Assembly: GCF_027594505.1 (NCBI RefSeq)
Contig: NZ_CP115149.1
Location: 1 to 64,000, forward strand
Length of the DNA stretch: 64,000 nt
Direction: 5' to 3'
From: Tepidiforma flava
GTDB taxonomy: Bacteria > Chloroflexota > Dehalococcoidia > Tepidiformales > Tepidiformaceae
Below are positions 51,188 to 61,410 of the stretch, piece by piece (the first letter of the stretch is position 1; the number at the start of each line of letters is the position of its first letter). The notes under the pieces are model-generated. The model made no database searches and was not told where the DNA came from. It saw only the letters and a list, made by a program, of their open reading frames with translations. Position numbers and translations under genes: made by a program.

Positions 51188-51217
51188 ATGTAACACAAGC
51201 GAAACACGAGCGAAACA
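51188..51217. repeat. Short 11-base direct repeats in the divergent intergenic region
   Basis: On the minus strand TGTTTCGCTCG, TGTTTCGCTTG and TGTTACATTTG follow one another with an 11-base period, between the tandem-repeat gene and the GNAT gene. The period is one helical turn, as in protein-binding sites. Confidence 0.45.
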
Positions 51218-51256
51218 GGGTGCGGAGCGCCGGCCGGCTGGTGTAGAGTTCGGCCG

Positions 51257-52294
51257 ATGCCGGGACGTCTGCAGGTGCGGCCGCTCGACGAAGGCGACGC
51301 GGAGGCGTGCGGGGCGCTGCTCGCCGCGCGCCACCGTGCGGACCGGGCGCGGCTTCCGCACCTCGAGCCGGCGCTGGAGGACCCGGGCGCGGCTGCGGAG
51401 GCGGTGCGGCACCTGCTCGGCCGGCCAGGAGCGGGCGGCGCTGCTGCAGTCCGGGACGGGCGCATTGCGGGATTCTGCATCGGCCTGCGACTCGCTTTCT
51501 CGGCCGCCGATTTTGCCTCGCAGTTCCTCCCGCTGCGGTCGGCGGTGGTGCCGGTCGCCGGCCATGCCGTGGCATCCGGGGAGGATGCGACGGAGGTCTA
51601 CCGGCTGCTGTACGCGTCGCTGGCGGCGGCGTGGGTGCGCGACGGTGTGCTGGTGCACCGGGTGCACACCGTTACCGGCGACCGGGAGGTCGAGGAGGCG
51701 TGGGTGAGCCTCGGCTTCGGGCGGGCGACGACGGCCGGGACGCGCGAGACGGTGCGGCCGGTCGACGGCGCTGCTGCCACGGACATTCGCGTGGACCAGG
51801 CGACGCCGGAGGACTTCGCGGCGGTTCGGCGCCTGAGCCGGGAGCTGGCGGCGCATCACCAGGGGCCGCCGATGTTCTGGCCGCCGGTCATCGAGGCGGG
51901 GGCCGCGCTCGACGGCTTCCTGCAGGCGAGCCTGGCGGGGCCGGTGCCGACGTTCCTCGCCTGGCAGGGCGATGCGGCGGTCGGGATGCAGCTGTTCCTC
52001 GTGCCCGGGTTCACGCCGGAGCACGTGCGGCAGGACCAGCGGCTGTATCTGTTCGAGGGCGTCGTGAGCGCGGCGGCGCGCGGCGGCGGCGTGGGCACGG
52101 CCATGCTGCGGGCGTCGATGGCGTGGGCCGCGGCGAACGGCTACGAGCTGTGCACACTGCACTGGGCCTCGGGCAACTACCTCGGGGCGCCGTTCTGGCT
52201 GGGGCACGGGTTCGTGCCGGTGGAACACACGATGGAGCGGCGCATCGACGAGCGCGCGCTCTGGGGGCGGGCTGAACCGGGCCATACCGGCTGA
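51257..52294 (+). CDS. Double-GNAT acetyltransferase
   Basis: The 345-residue intact product has two GNAT-like halves. The N-terminal one (LQVRPLDEGDAEACGALLAA) is degenerate. The C-terminal one has the acetyl-CoA region VVSAAARGGGVGTAMLRASM and ends ASGNYLGAPFWLGHGFVPVE. The acceptor is unknown. A TAGAGT -10-like hexamer at 51244-51249 is seven bases from ATG 51257, so a leaderless mRNA is likely. It precedes the O-antigen-ligase-like gene by 18 bases. Confidence 0.8.
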   Translation: MPGRLQVRPLDEGDAEACGALLAARHRADRARLPHLEPALEDPGAAAEAVRHLLGRPGAGGAAAVRDGRIAGFCIGLRLAFSAADFASQFLPLRSAVVPVAGHAVASGEDATEVYRLLYASLAAAWVRDGVLVHRVHTVTGDREVEEAWVSLGFGRATTAGTRETVRPVDGAAATDIRVDQATPEDFAAVRRLSRELAAHHQGPPMFWPPVIEAGAALDGFLQASLAGPVPTFLAWQGDAAVGMQLFLVPGFTPEHVRQDQRLYLFEGVVSAAARGGGVGTAMLRASMAWAAANGYELCTLHWASGNYLGAPFWLGHGFVPVEHTMERRIDERALWGRAEPGHTG

Positions 52295-52312
52295 CGGTCG
52301 TACCATGTCGAA

Positions 52313-54116
52313 GTGAGCGTTCGACGATCGGCGCCGGCCGACCGGGTGCTGGCCGGCGCGATGGCGGCGGCGCTGGCGGGCGTGCCGGCCGTCTTCTGGC
52401 ATCCGCTGTACGACGATTTCACGCTGCCGAAGCAGGCGCTGCTGCTGGCGACGGGCAGCCTCGCGGCGCTGGCGTTCCTGTGGGGCGGGTGGCGGCGGAC
52501 CGTCCCGCGCTGGCTCGGGGCGCTGCTCATCGGCTGGGCGGGCGTGCTGCTGCTCTCGACGGCCCTCGGGCTCGACTGGCGGGGAGCATCCTCGGCTATT
52601 ACCAGTACCGGCAGGGCCTGGCGACGCAACTGGCCTACCTGGGGCTGTTCGGGGGTGGATGGGCGCTGGCGGCGATGGGACGCTGGCGGGTCTTCGCTGC
52701 CGGGTTCGCGGGGCTGGCGATGGCGTTCGCCTACACGGCGGTGCAGGCGGCCGGGCTCGACCCGTTCGACTGGTGGATCGACACCTCGGACCGCGCGATC
52801 GGGACGATCGGGAACGCGAACGAGCTGGCGGCGTTCGCGGTCATCTCGATGGGGCTGGCCGCCTTCGTGCCGGAGCGGCGGTTCGCGCTCGCTGCCGCCG
52901 TCACGTGGGGCGCGGCGCTGTTCATCGTGCTCGAAGCGGAGAGCCGGTCGGGGCTGGCGGCGGTGGCGCTGTTCTTCGTGCTGCTGCCGGCGGCGCGGTG
53001 GCTGGCCGGCCGGCCGGGTCGGCCGATGCTGCGCGCCGTGCCAGCCGTGGCCGGCGCGCTGGTGCTCGTGACTGCGGCCTCGCTCGCCGCCGGCGGGCTG
53101 GAGGGAACGGCGGCGCGGGTCTCCGGGCAGGCGACGGCGGCGGAGCACGGCGGTTCGACGCGCCTCGCGCTGTGGGAGGGGACGCTGCAGGTCGTCGCGG
53201 CGCGGCCGCTCACGGGCGTGGGCCCGGATGGGCTTCACCTTGGGTTCCCCGGTGGCGCCCGGCGGACCTGGGCGGGGCGTATGCCGAGTACGACCTCGTG
53301 GCGCAGAGTTCGCACGATTACGTCCTCGACATCGCGGCGAACACCGGACTGCCCGGCCTCGCGGTGCTGGCTGCGCTCATCGGCGCCTGCGCGTGGGCCT
53401 CGGTGCGGGCCGAGCGGCGGCGGGCAACCGGGGGCGGGCCGGACTGGACAATCGCGTGGGCGGCGATGGGCGCCTACGGCGCGCTGACGCTGGTGAACCC
53501 GATTTCACTGGCGGCGCACGCGCTCTTCTTCGCGCTGCTCGGGGCGATGGCGGGGGCGGCGCTGGCGCGGCCGGGGCGCGCGCAGGCGTCTGCGGCCGGG
53601 CTGGCGGCGGGGCTCCCGCTCGCAGCGGCGGGGCTGGCGCTCGCGGCCCTGCTGCCCGCAGCGGATGCGCGGGCGCAGGCGGGGTGGGACGCGTTCGCAG
53701 CGGGGCGGTTCGAGGAGTCCGCCGCCGCGTACCGCGACGCGGCGCGGCTGGCGCCGTTCGAACGCGACTACGCGCGGCGGGAGACCATCGCGCTGGTGGC
53801 GGCGGCCACCCAGGACCCGGCGCGGCTGCAGGCGGCCGAGGAGGCGCTCCGGCGCTTCGACCGGCGGTTCGGGTTCGCCTCGGGCGATGCGTTCAACCTG
53901 GCGACGGTGCTGGTGGGGCGCGGCCGCCCGGCTGAGGAGATCGCCCGCGCGGTGGCGCGGGCGATCGCACTGAATCCCCACGGCGCGGCCACGGCCTGGT
54001 ATGCCGAGCAGCTCACGCGGGCGGCGCACGACGGCGGGGTGCTCGTCTTCGACGAGACAGACCGGTGGACTTACGTCGTGCCGCTGCCGGCGCTGCCGGA
54101 CGAGGCGATGCCCTGA
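52313..54116 (+). CDS. O-antigen ligase-like membrane protein with C-terminal TPR region (two frameshifts)
   Basis: About 601 residues with losses near 52580 and 53250. Ten or more hydrophobic segments; the Wzy/WaaL-type loop is present as LDPFDWWIDTSDRAIGTIGN and later AQSSHDYVLDIAANTGLPGL, which often carries catalytic residues of O-antigen ligases. The C-terminal part (AGWDAFAAGRFEESAAAYRD, ARAIALNPHGAATAWYAE) is TPR-like. It may link or polymerise surface glycans. GTG 52313. No glycosyltransferase cluster is nearby, so its glycan is unknown. Confidence 0.75.
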
Positions 54117-54125
54117 GGCCGCGGC

Positions 54126-55763
54126 TCAGGCTGCGGCGCGGAACCGGCTGCCGTTGCTGTCGTGGGCGAGGGCGCCGAAGCGGGCGAGGAAGGCCGCCAT
54201 CTGCTGCGACGTCTCCGTGAGGCGGCGGGCCAGGCCGGCGAGTTCGCTCGCCTGTGCGGAGACTTCCTCTACGCTGGCCGAGACCTGCTCGCTGGCGGCG
54301 GCGGACTGCTCGGAGACGGCCGAGGCTGAGGCGATGGCCTCGACAGCGGCCTCGCTGCGGCCCCGCATCTCGGCGGCGATGCCGGCGAGCCGGTCCGCGA
54401 TGGCGGCGACGTCCTGCACCTGGGCGGCGAGCGCCTCGACGCCTTCCTGCATGCCGGCAGCGGCGGCAGCGATGCGCTCAATCTCTGCGTTGACCTCGGT
54501 CGCGGAGTCGACGATGCGGCCGAGGGCGGCGCCGGCTTCCGAGGCGCGGGCGGCGCCGACTTCGACATCGCGGACGGAAGCTTCCATCGCGCGGACGGCC
54601 TGGCCGGTGCCCTGCTGGACGGCGGAGATGAGGCCGGCGATCTCTTTCGTGGCGACGGCGGTGCGCTCGGCGAGTGAGCGGACGTTTTCGGCGACGACGG
54701 CGAAGCCGCGGCCCTGCTCGCCGGCGCGGGCGGCTTCGATGGCGGCGTTGAGGGCGAGGAGGTTGGTCTGGCTGGCGATGTCCTCGATGACCTGGATGAT
54801 GGCGCCGATTTCGGAGCCGCGGCGCCCGAGCTCTTCGATTTCCCCGGCGGTGCCGCGGACCGCTTCGCGGATGGTGTTCATGGCGTCGACGGTCTGCTGG
54901 ACGGCGGTCATGCCGTCGCGGGCGGCCGCGAGGGAGTTCTGGCCCTTTTCGGCCGCGGCGCGCGCGGAGGCGGAGACGGCACCGAGGGCTTCGCGAACGC
55001 GGTCCGCGGTGCGGGCGGCCTGGCGGAGCCCGTCCGCCTGCGATGAGGCGCCCCGCGTCACTTCCCCAATCGATGCCGCGAGCGAGCGCATGGTGCCATT
55101 GAGTTCGCTGATGGCGGCGGACTGCTCGGTGGCGCCGCGGGCGATCTCCTGGGTGGCGTTGGCGATTTCGCGCGCGGCAGCATCGACCTGCGTCGTGCCC
55201 TCGCGGACGGACGACGATGCGGCGTTCACGGTGACGCAGGCGTCGACGAGCTGGCGGAGCACGCCTTCGCTGATGTAGGTCTCGACTGCCAGGCTGGCGT
55301 CGAGCAGGAAGGCCTTGAGGAAGGCAAGGAAGGTGTCGGCGAGCTTCTGGCCCTTGAGCTTCTTCGCCAGCTCCTCATGGAGGATGGCCGCATAGACGGC
55401 GTAGTTGCCGACGTTCCAGCGCGGCTCCACATTCAGGACCGCGTGGGTCGCCCCGACTTTGAGCCGGTGTTCGAAGTAGTCATCGTCGAAGCGGGCTTCG
55501 AGGAGCTTGAGGAAGTAGCCCTTCTGGGTGCTTTCGAGGCGGGCGCGGGTGGAGTTCGCCTCCTCGACCTTGGCAACGAACTGAGGGAAGGCGAAGGAGT
55601 GGTCGTAGAAGCGGCGGACGATATCGTCGGCGCGCGGGCGGAGGAACGCGGCGGCCTCGCGGATCAGGGCGGCATCGCGGTCGGTGAACTGGAGCCAGCG
55701 GAGGCGCAGCGCCTGGTCGGCGGGGGTAATATCGAGACGAGCGGCAAGGCTGTCGGCGGACAT
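54126..55763 (-). CDS. Globin-coupled soluble chemoreceptor (HemAT-like)
   Basis: The 545-residue intact product has an N-terminal protoglobin domain ([20 protein letters not shown]; proximal His in [20 protein letters not shown]) and a methyl-accepting signalling domain with the hairpin tip [20 protein letters not shown] followed by [20 protein letters not shown]. It has no membrane helix, so it is a cytoplasmic O2 or redox sensor, in the manner of HemAT. No che or flagellar genes are in this window, so its output is unknown. GGGGAA precedes ATG 55763. Confidence 0.9.
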   Translation of the reverse strand: MSADSLAARLDITPADQALRLRWLQFTDRDAALIREAAAFLRPRADDIVRRFYDHSFAFPQFVAKVEEANSTRARLESTQKGYFLKLLEARFDDDYFEHRLKVGATHAVLNVEPRWNVGNYAVYAAILHEELAKKLKGQKLADTFLAFLKAFLLDASLAVETYISEGVLRQLVDACVTVNAASSSVREGTTQVDAAAREIANATQEIARGATEQSAAISELNGTMRSLAASIGEVTRGASSQADGLRQAARTADRVREALGAVSASARAAAEKGQNSLAAARDGMTAVQQTVDAMNTIREAVRGTAGEIEELGRRGSEIGAIIQVIEDIASQTNLLALNAAIEAARAGEQGRGFAVVAENVRSLAERTAVATKEIAGLISAVQQGTGQAVRAMEASVRDVEVGAARASEAGAALGRIVDSATEVNAEIERIAAAAAGMQEGVEALAAQVQDVAAIADRLAGIAAEMRGRSEAAVEAIASASAVSEQSAAASEQVSASVEEVSAQASELAGLARRLTETSQQMAAFLARFGALAHDSNGSRFRAAA

Positions 55764-55933
55764 CAGGTTCCCCGGGAAGAAGTTGCCACGAGCATCGGGC
55801 AACGTTTCACGCCGGGGGATAGATGAAATCCCTGAGCAGCGGCCCAGGCCGGGGCCTGAGGCATCCGGTTTTCCCCGTATTTCAGATGGTATTGCCGAAA
55901 ACAGCGGCGTTCGCGCCGTGCGATACTCGTCCC

Positions 55934-56955
55934 ATGCTGCTGATCCTTGACGGAAATAACCTCGCGTGGGCGGGCTTCCACGCCCTGCGGCGGCCGATGG
56001 GAGCCGACACGCCGGAGCGGAAGGAGCGCGCCGCGCTGCTGGGGCTGGCGCAGGCCGTCTTCGGCATCCTGGTCCGGGGCGGCGAGCCGCCGGACGGGCG
56101 GCCGGGGGACAGGGACGGCTGTTCGAAGGCGAACGGACGGCGGTGACCGGGCTCGCAGTCGCGTTCGATGAAGGACGGCCGGTGCGCCGGAGGAGCATCT
56201 ACCCGGGCTACCAGACGGGCCGGGAAACGGACCCGGCGTTCGCGGAGAACGAGCCGCACATCCTCGCCGCCATCGAAGCCTTCACCGACCTCGCGGCGGG
56301 GTTGCCGGTCGAAATCCTCCGCGGGGTGAACACGGAAGCCGACGACCTCATCGCGGCGCGGACGCTGCAGGAGGCCGGGCCGGTGCGGATCGCGTCGACC
56401 GACCGGGATTTCCTCCAGCTGGTGGACGAGCGGGTGTCGATCTACTCGCCGGTGAAGAAGGCGGTGGTCGATGCCGCGACCTTCATCGACCACGCGGCGC
56501 CGCGCGACGCGGAGGGGCGGCCGGCGGTGTTCCCGCGGGAGCGGTACCTCGATTTCCGGGCCGCGAGCGGCGACAGCTCGGACGACCTGCCGGGCATCCC
56601 CGGGATGGGAGCGCTGACCGCGGCGCGGCTGCTCGCTGCGGCGCCGCTCGATGCCTACCTCGAGGCGCCGGGGCGCGCGGCCGAAGCGCTCGGGCGGCGG
56701 AATGCGAAGCTCGAAGCGGCGCTGGAAAGCGGCGAGGCGCGCGCAATCGTGGAGCGGAACCGGGCGCTGATGGACCTGCGGGCGGCGGCGCGGCTTTTCC
56801 CGGACCTCAGCGGCTACCGCAGGGTCGGGGAGTGGCGGCCCGCGGCCCTCGAGCGCTGGATGGAGGAGCAGCGCGCGTTCGGCATCGACCGGGCGGCCAC
56901 GCTGGCGGCGTTCGAGCGGCTGGCGGAGGCGACCGGAACGGCGGCCGGCAGGTAG
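55934..56955 (+). CDS. 5'-3' exonuclease (FEN/PolA-N type, frameshifted)
   Basis: About 340 residues with one base missing near 56097. [20 protein letters not shown] is the N-terminal metal-binding segment, followed by [14 protein letters not shown] and [20 protein letters not shown], and the helix-hairpin-helix is [20 protein letters not shown]. It should remove 5' flaps or RNA primers. It is separate from DNA polymerase I. A GATACT -10-like hexamer (55922-55927) lies six bases before ATG 55934. Confidence 0.88.
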
Positions 56956-56977
56956 ACTTGAGTCGGGAACCGGACGC

Positions 56978-57053
56978 GGGCGATTAGCTCAGCTGGTCAG
57001 AGCGTCTCGCTTACACCGAGAAGGCCGGGGGTTCGAGCCCTCATCGCCCACCA
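56978..57053 (+). tRNA. tRNA-Val (anticodon TAC)
   Basis: GGGCGAT and ATCGCCC form the acceptor stem. The anticodon stem TCTCG/CGAGA holds loop CTTACAC with anticodon TAC (Val). The T arm has GTTCGAG. Discriminator A and encoded CCA end at 57053. Confidence 0.95.
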
Positions 57054-57070
57054 CCCCCATTTCCCGGCGG

Positions 57071-57818
57071 TCAGTCGGTGAAGACCGTGACGTAGAGCCA
57101 GGTGCGCCCGGAGCGGACGGCAGCGACCCCTACGTTCGAAAAGCGCGGTTCGAGGATGTTGGCGCGGTGGCCGGCGCTGCCCATGAGGCCCTGGAAGGCG
57201 GCCTCCACGGTGCGGGCCTCGGCGTAGTTGTTGCGGGCGAGGTTTTCGCCGGCCAGGCCGTAGCGGATACCGCGGACGGCGAGTTCAGAGAAGGCGCTGC
57301 GGCCGTCGGGACCGTAGTGGTCGAAGTAGCCGTTGGCGATGAGGTCGCGGGCGCGGGCAAGCGCCACCTCGGCGAGCGCGGGGCTCCGGGCGAGCGGCTC
57401 GAGGCCGCTGGCGGCGCGCGCGGCGTTCATCGCGGCGAGGAGGGAAACCGCCTTGTCCTCGACCGGGACGATATCGACGGGCTGGCTGACGGCGGCCGGC
57501 AGCGCGGCGACGGGCTCGGGTGAGGCGGCGGCAGGGGTGCGGCGGGGGTTGCCGGCGCGGGGGATGGGGCGGCGGGCTCGGCGGGCGAGGTCGCGCGGGC
57601 CTCAGCGACCGCCGTCGGGAACGGCGTCGGCTCGGCGGCGGGTGTCACCTCGGTGACAGGGAGGGGATGGGCAGCGCTGATCGGGGCTGCGGCTGCCGAC
57701 ATTTGGGGTGCGGGGTGCGCTGCCCCGGCCGGGGTTTCGAGGCGGAGCGCCGCGAGGGCCGGGCGGAGCAGACTGCCGCGCCGCCGAGAAGCACCGGGAG
57801 CATCGAGAGCCTGCGCAT
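57071..57818 (-). CDS. Secreted CAP/SCP-domain protein (two frameshifts)
   Basis: About 249 residues. A signal-like N-terminus (MRRLSMLPVLLGGA) leads into an Ala/Pro-rich linker and then a CAP domain: MNAARAASGLEPLARSPALA, ANGYFDHYGPDGRSAFSELA, AGENLARNN and GSAGHRANILEPRFSNVGVA. Bacterial CAP proteins are extracellular, function mostly unknown. Losses near 57780 and 57545 disrupt the N-terminal half only. Start ATG 57818 is tentative. Confidence 0.72.
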
Positions 57819-57887
57819 ACCGGTACTTTCGGCCGGCCCTGCGCGTCGAAACATCGGGGAAGGCACCGATGGGGAGGGAGAGCTGCC

Positions 57888-58661
57888 ATGCCGGGCCTGC
57901 GTTCCCGTGAGGTTGCCGGGCTGCCGCCGCCGGTTGGACTGCGAGTGATGGTCGTCTCGCAGGGGCTGGACCGCGCGTACGACCGGGCGCGCGGGCTCGA
58001 GGCGATCGGCTACCGGGTGGCGGCCTTCGGCGACGTCGGCAGCGCCGTCGCGGCGGTCGAGCGGCATGCGCCCGACGCGGCGGTCGTGGACCTCGGGCGG
58101 GAGGTCGGCTTCCCGGCGGACGCAGTGGCGAAGCTGCGGAGTGCGACCGACGCGCCAATCGTGGCGGTCGGGTGCAGCGGCACGCTGGCGGAGATGCTGC
58201 GCTGCCTCGAAGCGGGCGCCGACGACTACTGCCGGCCGCAGTGCAGCACGGACGAAATCGACCTGCGGCTGCGGGCCCTGCTGCGGCGGATCGGGATGGC
58301 GAACGGCCACGACACGAGGTCCGCGCAGGAGGAGCCGCGCCGGGTGCGGGTCGGCGCGATCGAAATCGACCCGGCGTCACAGACGGTATGGAAAGACGGC
58401 AGGGAGGTGCCGCTGTCGCCGACGGAGTACCGGCTGCTGTGGACACTGGCCGAACACGCGGGCGAAGTGGTGCCATCGAAAGCGCTGATCGCCCGGGTGT
58501 GGGGCAACCAGTACACGGCGGAGACGCACTACCTGCGGCTGTACATCCGGTATCTGCGGCAGAAGCTGGAGGACGACCCGAGCCGGCCGGTGTACATCGT
58601 CAACCGGTGGGGCGCGGGGTACGCGCTGGAGGAGCCGAAGCGGACGGCCGTGGCGGTTTGA
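57888..58661 (+). CDS. Atypical OmpR-family response regulator
   Basis: The 257-residue intact product joins a receiver-like domain to an OmpR/PhoB winged helix. The receiver has Asp in AAVVDLGREVGFPAD but lacks the usual acidic pair (LRVMVVSQGL) and has Arg where the conserved Lys stands (EAGADDYCRPQC). The DNA-binding part is GREVPLSPTEYRLLWTLAEH, then LRLYIRYLRQKLEDDPSRPV and NRWGAGYAL. It probably works without phosphorylation, or with an unusual signal. GGGAGGGAG precedes ATG 57888. No histidine kinase is adjacent. Confidence 0.85.
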   Translation: MPGLRSREVAGLPPPVGLRVMVVSQGLDRAYDRARGLEAIGYRVAAFGDVGSAVAAVERHAPDAAVVDLGREVGFPADAVAKLRSATDAPIVAVGCSGTLAEMLRCLEAGADDYCRPQCSTDEIDLRLRALLRRIGMANGHDTRSAQEEPRRVRVGAIEIDPASQTVWKDGREVPLSPTEYRLLWTLAEHAGEVVPSKALIARVWGNQYTAETHYLRLYIRYLRQKLEDDPSRPVYIVNRWGAGYALEEPKRTAVAV

Positions 58662-58728
58662 GGGTACAGGCGCAGCGCCGCGGTTCGCGTAGAATCGGGC
58701 GGCGAAACCCCTGCACTCTGGAGGCAGC

Positions 58729-59259
58729 ATGGCCCGGACCGCCCACGAAATCCTGCGCACGTCGCTGAAATCGATGCACGACCTGCTGGACAAGGCCGTC
58801 GAAGGGATGACGGCGGAGCAGCTGAACTTCCGCCCGCAGGAGGGCGGCGTGAGCGCGTTCTTCAGCCTGTGGCACTACGTGCGGACCGAGGACAACATCA
58901 TCAACTGGGTGGCGCAGCAGAAGCCGACGGTGTGGCTGGAAGGGAACTACCACGAGTATTTCGGCCTGCCGCGGACGAGCCAGGGCACGGGGATGACGGA
59001 GGAGGAGGCGAACGCCATCCGCATCAGCGACGTGGCGAAGTGGCACGAGTACCAGCAGAAGGTCTGGGAGGCGACGGACCGGTACCTCGCGGGGATGTCG
59101 CCGGAGGAGTTCGATCAGCGCACGGTCACGATCAAGCCGCTGGGCGAGATGTCGCTCTGGGACGGGATTTACGGGGTGTGCCTGAGCCACGGCTACCGCC
59201 ACGTCGGGGAGATCGAGTACGTGCGCGGCGTGCAGGGGCTGGGCGGGCTGACGATCTGA
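58729..59259 (+). CDS. DinB-family protein
   Basis: The 176-residue intact four-helix product matches DinB-like metal-binding proteins: LRTSLKSMHDLLDKAVEGMT, AFFSLWHYVRTEDNIINWVA (His ligand) and the C-terminal pair SHGYRHVGEIEYVRG (two His). The family includes thiol-dependent S-transferases (bacillithiol or mycothiol), but the role here is unknown. TAGAAT near 58690 with GGAGG before ATG 58729 gives a normal leadered mRNA. Confidence 0.82.
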   Translation: MARTAHEILRTSLKSMHDLLDKAVEGMTAEQLNFRPQEGGVSAFFSLWHYVRTEDNIINWVAQQKPTVWLEGNYHEYFGLPRTSQGTGMTEEEANAIRISDVAKWHEYQQKVWEATDRYLAGMSPEEFDQRTVTIKPLGEMSLWDGIYGVCLSHGYRHVGEIEYVRGVQGLGGLTI

Positions 59260-59268
59260 GGCGGGGCG

Positions 59269-60041
59269 TCAGAGGAGCGGGGCGTCGCAGCCCATGACGA
59301 TGATGTCGCGGATGGCGCGGAAGCCGAGCCGTTCGTAGAGCGGCGCGGCAGCGAGCGTCGAGGCGAGGGCGGCGGCGTCCGCGCCTTCGGCCCCGGCAGC
59401 CGCGAGGGCGGCAAGCGTCATTTCGGAGCCAAAGCCGCGGCGGCGGACGGAGGGGTGGACGTAGAGGCTGTGGAGCGTCGCGAGGCTGCCGTGGAGCATG
59501 ACCGCGATGCGGGCGACGCACTCGGCCCCGGAGCCGCCGATGAGGAGCCACACCGGGGATTGTCCCGGGCGGCCGCGATGATGCCGGCGGGGAGCGGTTC
59601 GCCTGCGTGCTCGGCGGCGTCGACCGCTGCGAACGCCTCGACGTCCTCGTCGGACTCGACGGTGCGGATATCCAGCTCGCCGGGGAGCGGCTGCGGCCAG
59701 ATAGCATCGAGGAGCATGACGGGCTGGCGCTCCCAGAAGCGGAGTCCGAGGGTCATGGCGGCGGCCATGAGGTCGGAGGGGGCATCGCCGGGGATGTCGA
59801 CGCGGAAGTTGAGGCCGCGCGCCGTGAACCATTCGGCGGCGGCGCGGAGCGCGGGCAGCGCAGGACCTTGGAGGTCGCGCGGGATGGCGACGTTGGCGGG
59901 CGAGACGCCGAGGCCGGCATCGATGCAGGTGAACCCGGAGACTTCGGCCACCTCGCCGAGGGTGGGGTGGCAGCCGAGCGTGAGGGCGGCGTCGCGCATG
60001 GCGTCGGCGATGGGGCCGGCGAGGGGGTGGAGGGCTGGCAT
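59269..60041 (-). CDS. GNAT acetyltransferase (frameshifted)
   Basis: About 257 residues with one base missing near 59560. The first part is a diverged GNAT-like half (LTLGCHPTLGEVAEVSGFTC), the second has the acetyl-CoA motif LYVHPSVRRRGFGSEMTLAA and ends YERLGFRAIRDIIVMGCDAP. The acceptor is unknown. A TACCAT -10-like hexamer (minus strand 60048-60053) is six bases from ATG 60041, so its mRNA may be leaderless. It converges on the DinB-family gene. Confidence 0.78.
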
Positions 60042-60120
60042 GGGGGCATGGTACGCGCTGCGAGCAGGGTTCGCGCGGGGGCCTGATAATCGGAGGCAGC
60101 AGCTGAGGAGGTCCGAACCC

Positions 60121-60581
60121 TTGGAACAGCCGAGCCAGGCTTCGATCGACAAGATGTGGGCATACGCGGAGAAGTTCGCGGAGAAGTCGGGGACGCACTT
60201 CCACCCGGACCGGTACATCACCGAGGGGTGATTCTCGGGCTGGCGGCGAACCTCGACCAGTACGGGCGGCCGCTCTGCCCCTGCAACTTCTACCCGTCGA
60301 AGGACGAGAACGGGAACTGGCCGGAGGGGCTCTACCTCCCGAAAGAGGAGGAGGTGAAGCGGCGGACGTGGATCTGCGCATGCGACGAGATGCAGATCTA
60401 CAAGTACTGCCACTGCCTCCTGTTCGTGACCGAAGAAGGGCTGCCGATTACGGAGTACCTGCCCGAAGGGCACGAGGGGCGCGAAATCTACGGGCTGGTG
60501 AAGGACCCGACGCCGGACAAGGGGCGGGCGCTGGGCCGGGTGCTCGAGCGCCAGAAGGCCGAGGGCGGCCACCGCGAGTAG
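60121..60581 (+). CDS. Ferredoxin:thioredoxin reductase catalytic-subunit-like protein (frameshifted)
   Basis: About 153 residues with one base missing near 60228. The cysteine pattern is CPC, 30 residues, CAC, 8 residues, CHC: the 4Fe-4S and disulfide site of FTR beta. The usual gap between the first two motifs is about 16, so there is an inserted loop here (NFYPSKDENGNWPEGLYLPK lies in it). TTG 60121 follows GGAGG. No variable subunit, ferredoxin or thioredoxin gene is adjacent. It may reduce thioredoxin or another disulfide partner. Confidence 0.82.
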
Positions 60582-60619
60582 CGGCAGCCGCCCCGGGCGG
60601 TGCGCCGGCCGGCGCAGAC

Positions 60620-61410
60620 CTAGAGGTGCTGGCTGACGCCGCCGTCGACGTGGAAGACCTGGCCGGAGATGTAGCCGGCAGCCTCGGAGGCGAGGAGGAC
60701 GGCAAGCGCGCCGAGTTCGTCGGCGCGGCCGAAGCGGCGCATCGGGATGAAGCGCATGAGGAGGTTGGCGCCGATTTCGTCGGGGCCGCGGCCCGGCGTC
60801 CAGTCCATCCAGCCGGTGGCGATGCAGTTGGAGGTGAAGCCGCGGGCGGCGAGCTCCTGGCTGAGGGCGGTCGAGAGGCCGATGACGCCCGACTTGACGG
60901 CGGTGTAGGCGGCGAGCCCTTCGACGCCGCGCTCGGCGAAGATGGAGGTGACGAAGATGAGGCGGCCGGGGCCTTCGCCCTCGGGAAACTCACGGACGAA
61001 GCTGCGCGCGGTGAAGAACGCGCCGTTCTGGTTGACGGCCTGGAGGCGCGCGAACTCGGTATCGGTCACCTTCTCGAAGGGCTTCGCGAGGGGAGGTCGG
61101 CGTTGTAGACGAGGATGGTGGGCCGGCCGAACTCCTTGCCGAGCTGCTTGAGACTGACCTGGACATTGGTGGGGAGGGTGACGTCCCAGCCCTGCGAGAA
61201 GGACTGGCGGCCGAGGGCGGCAACCTCCTTCGCGATGCGCTTCGCTTCGAGCATCTCGTCGCCGTCGGTGGTGGCGGAGGCGATGGCGACGTCGGCGCCG
61301 GCCTCGGCGAGCGCGAGGGCGATGGCGCGGCCGGCAGGGTTGGCGCAGCCGACGACGAGGGCCTTCTTGCCGGAGAGGTCGAAGGCGGGTTTCCGGTTCC
61401 ACTCAGCCAT
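60620..61410 (-). CDS. Short-chain dehydrogenase/reductase (frameshifted)
   Basis: About 263 residues with one base missing near 61095. NAD(P) loop is LVVGCANPAGRAIALALAEA, an unusual Rossmann glycine pattern seen in enoyl-ACP reductase-like SDRs. Tyr-x3-Lys is in AAYTAVKSGVIGLS, and the C-terminus is FHVDGGVSQHL. The substrate is unknown. Its ATG 61410 overlaps the stop of the next SDR gene by eight bases. Confidence 0.82.
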
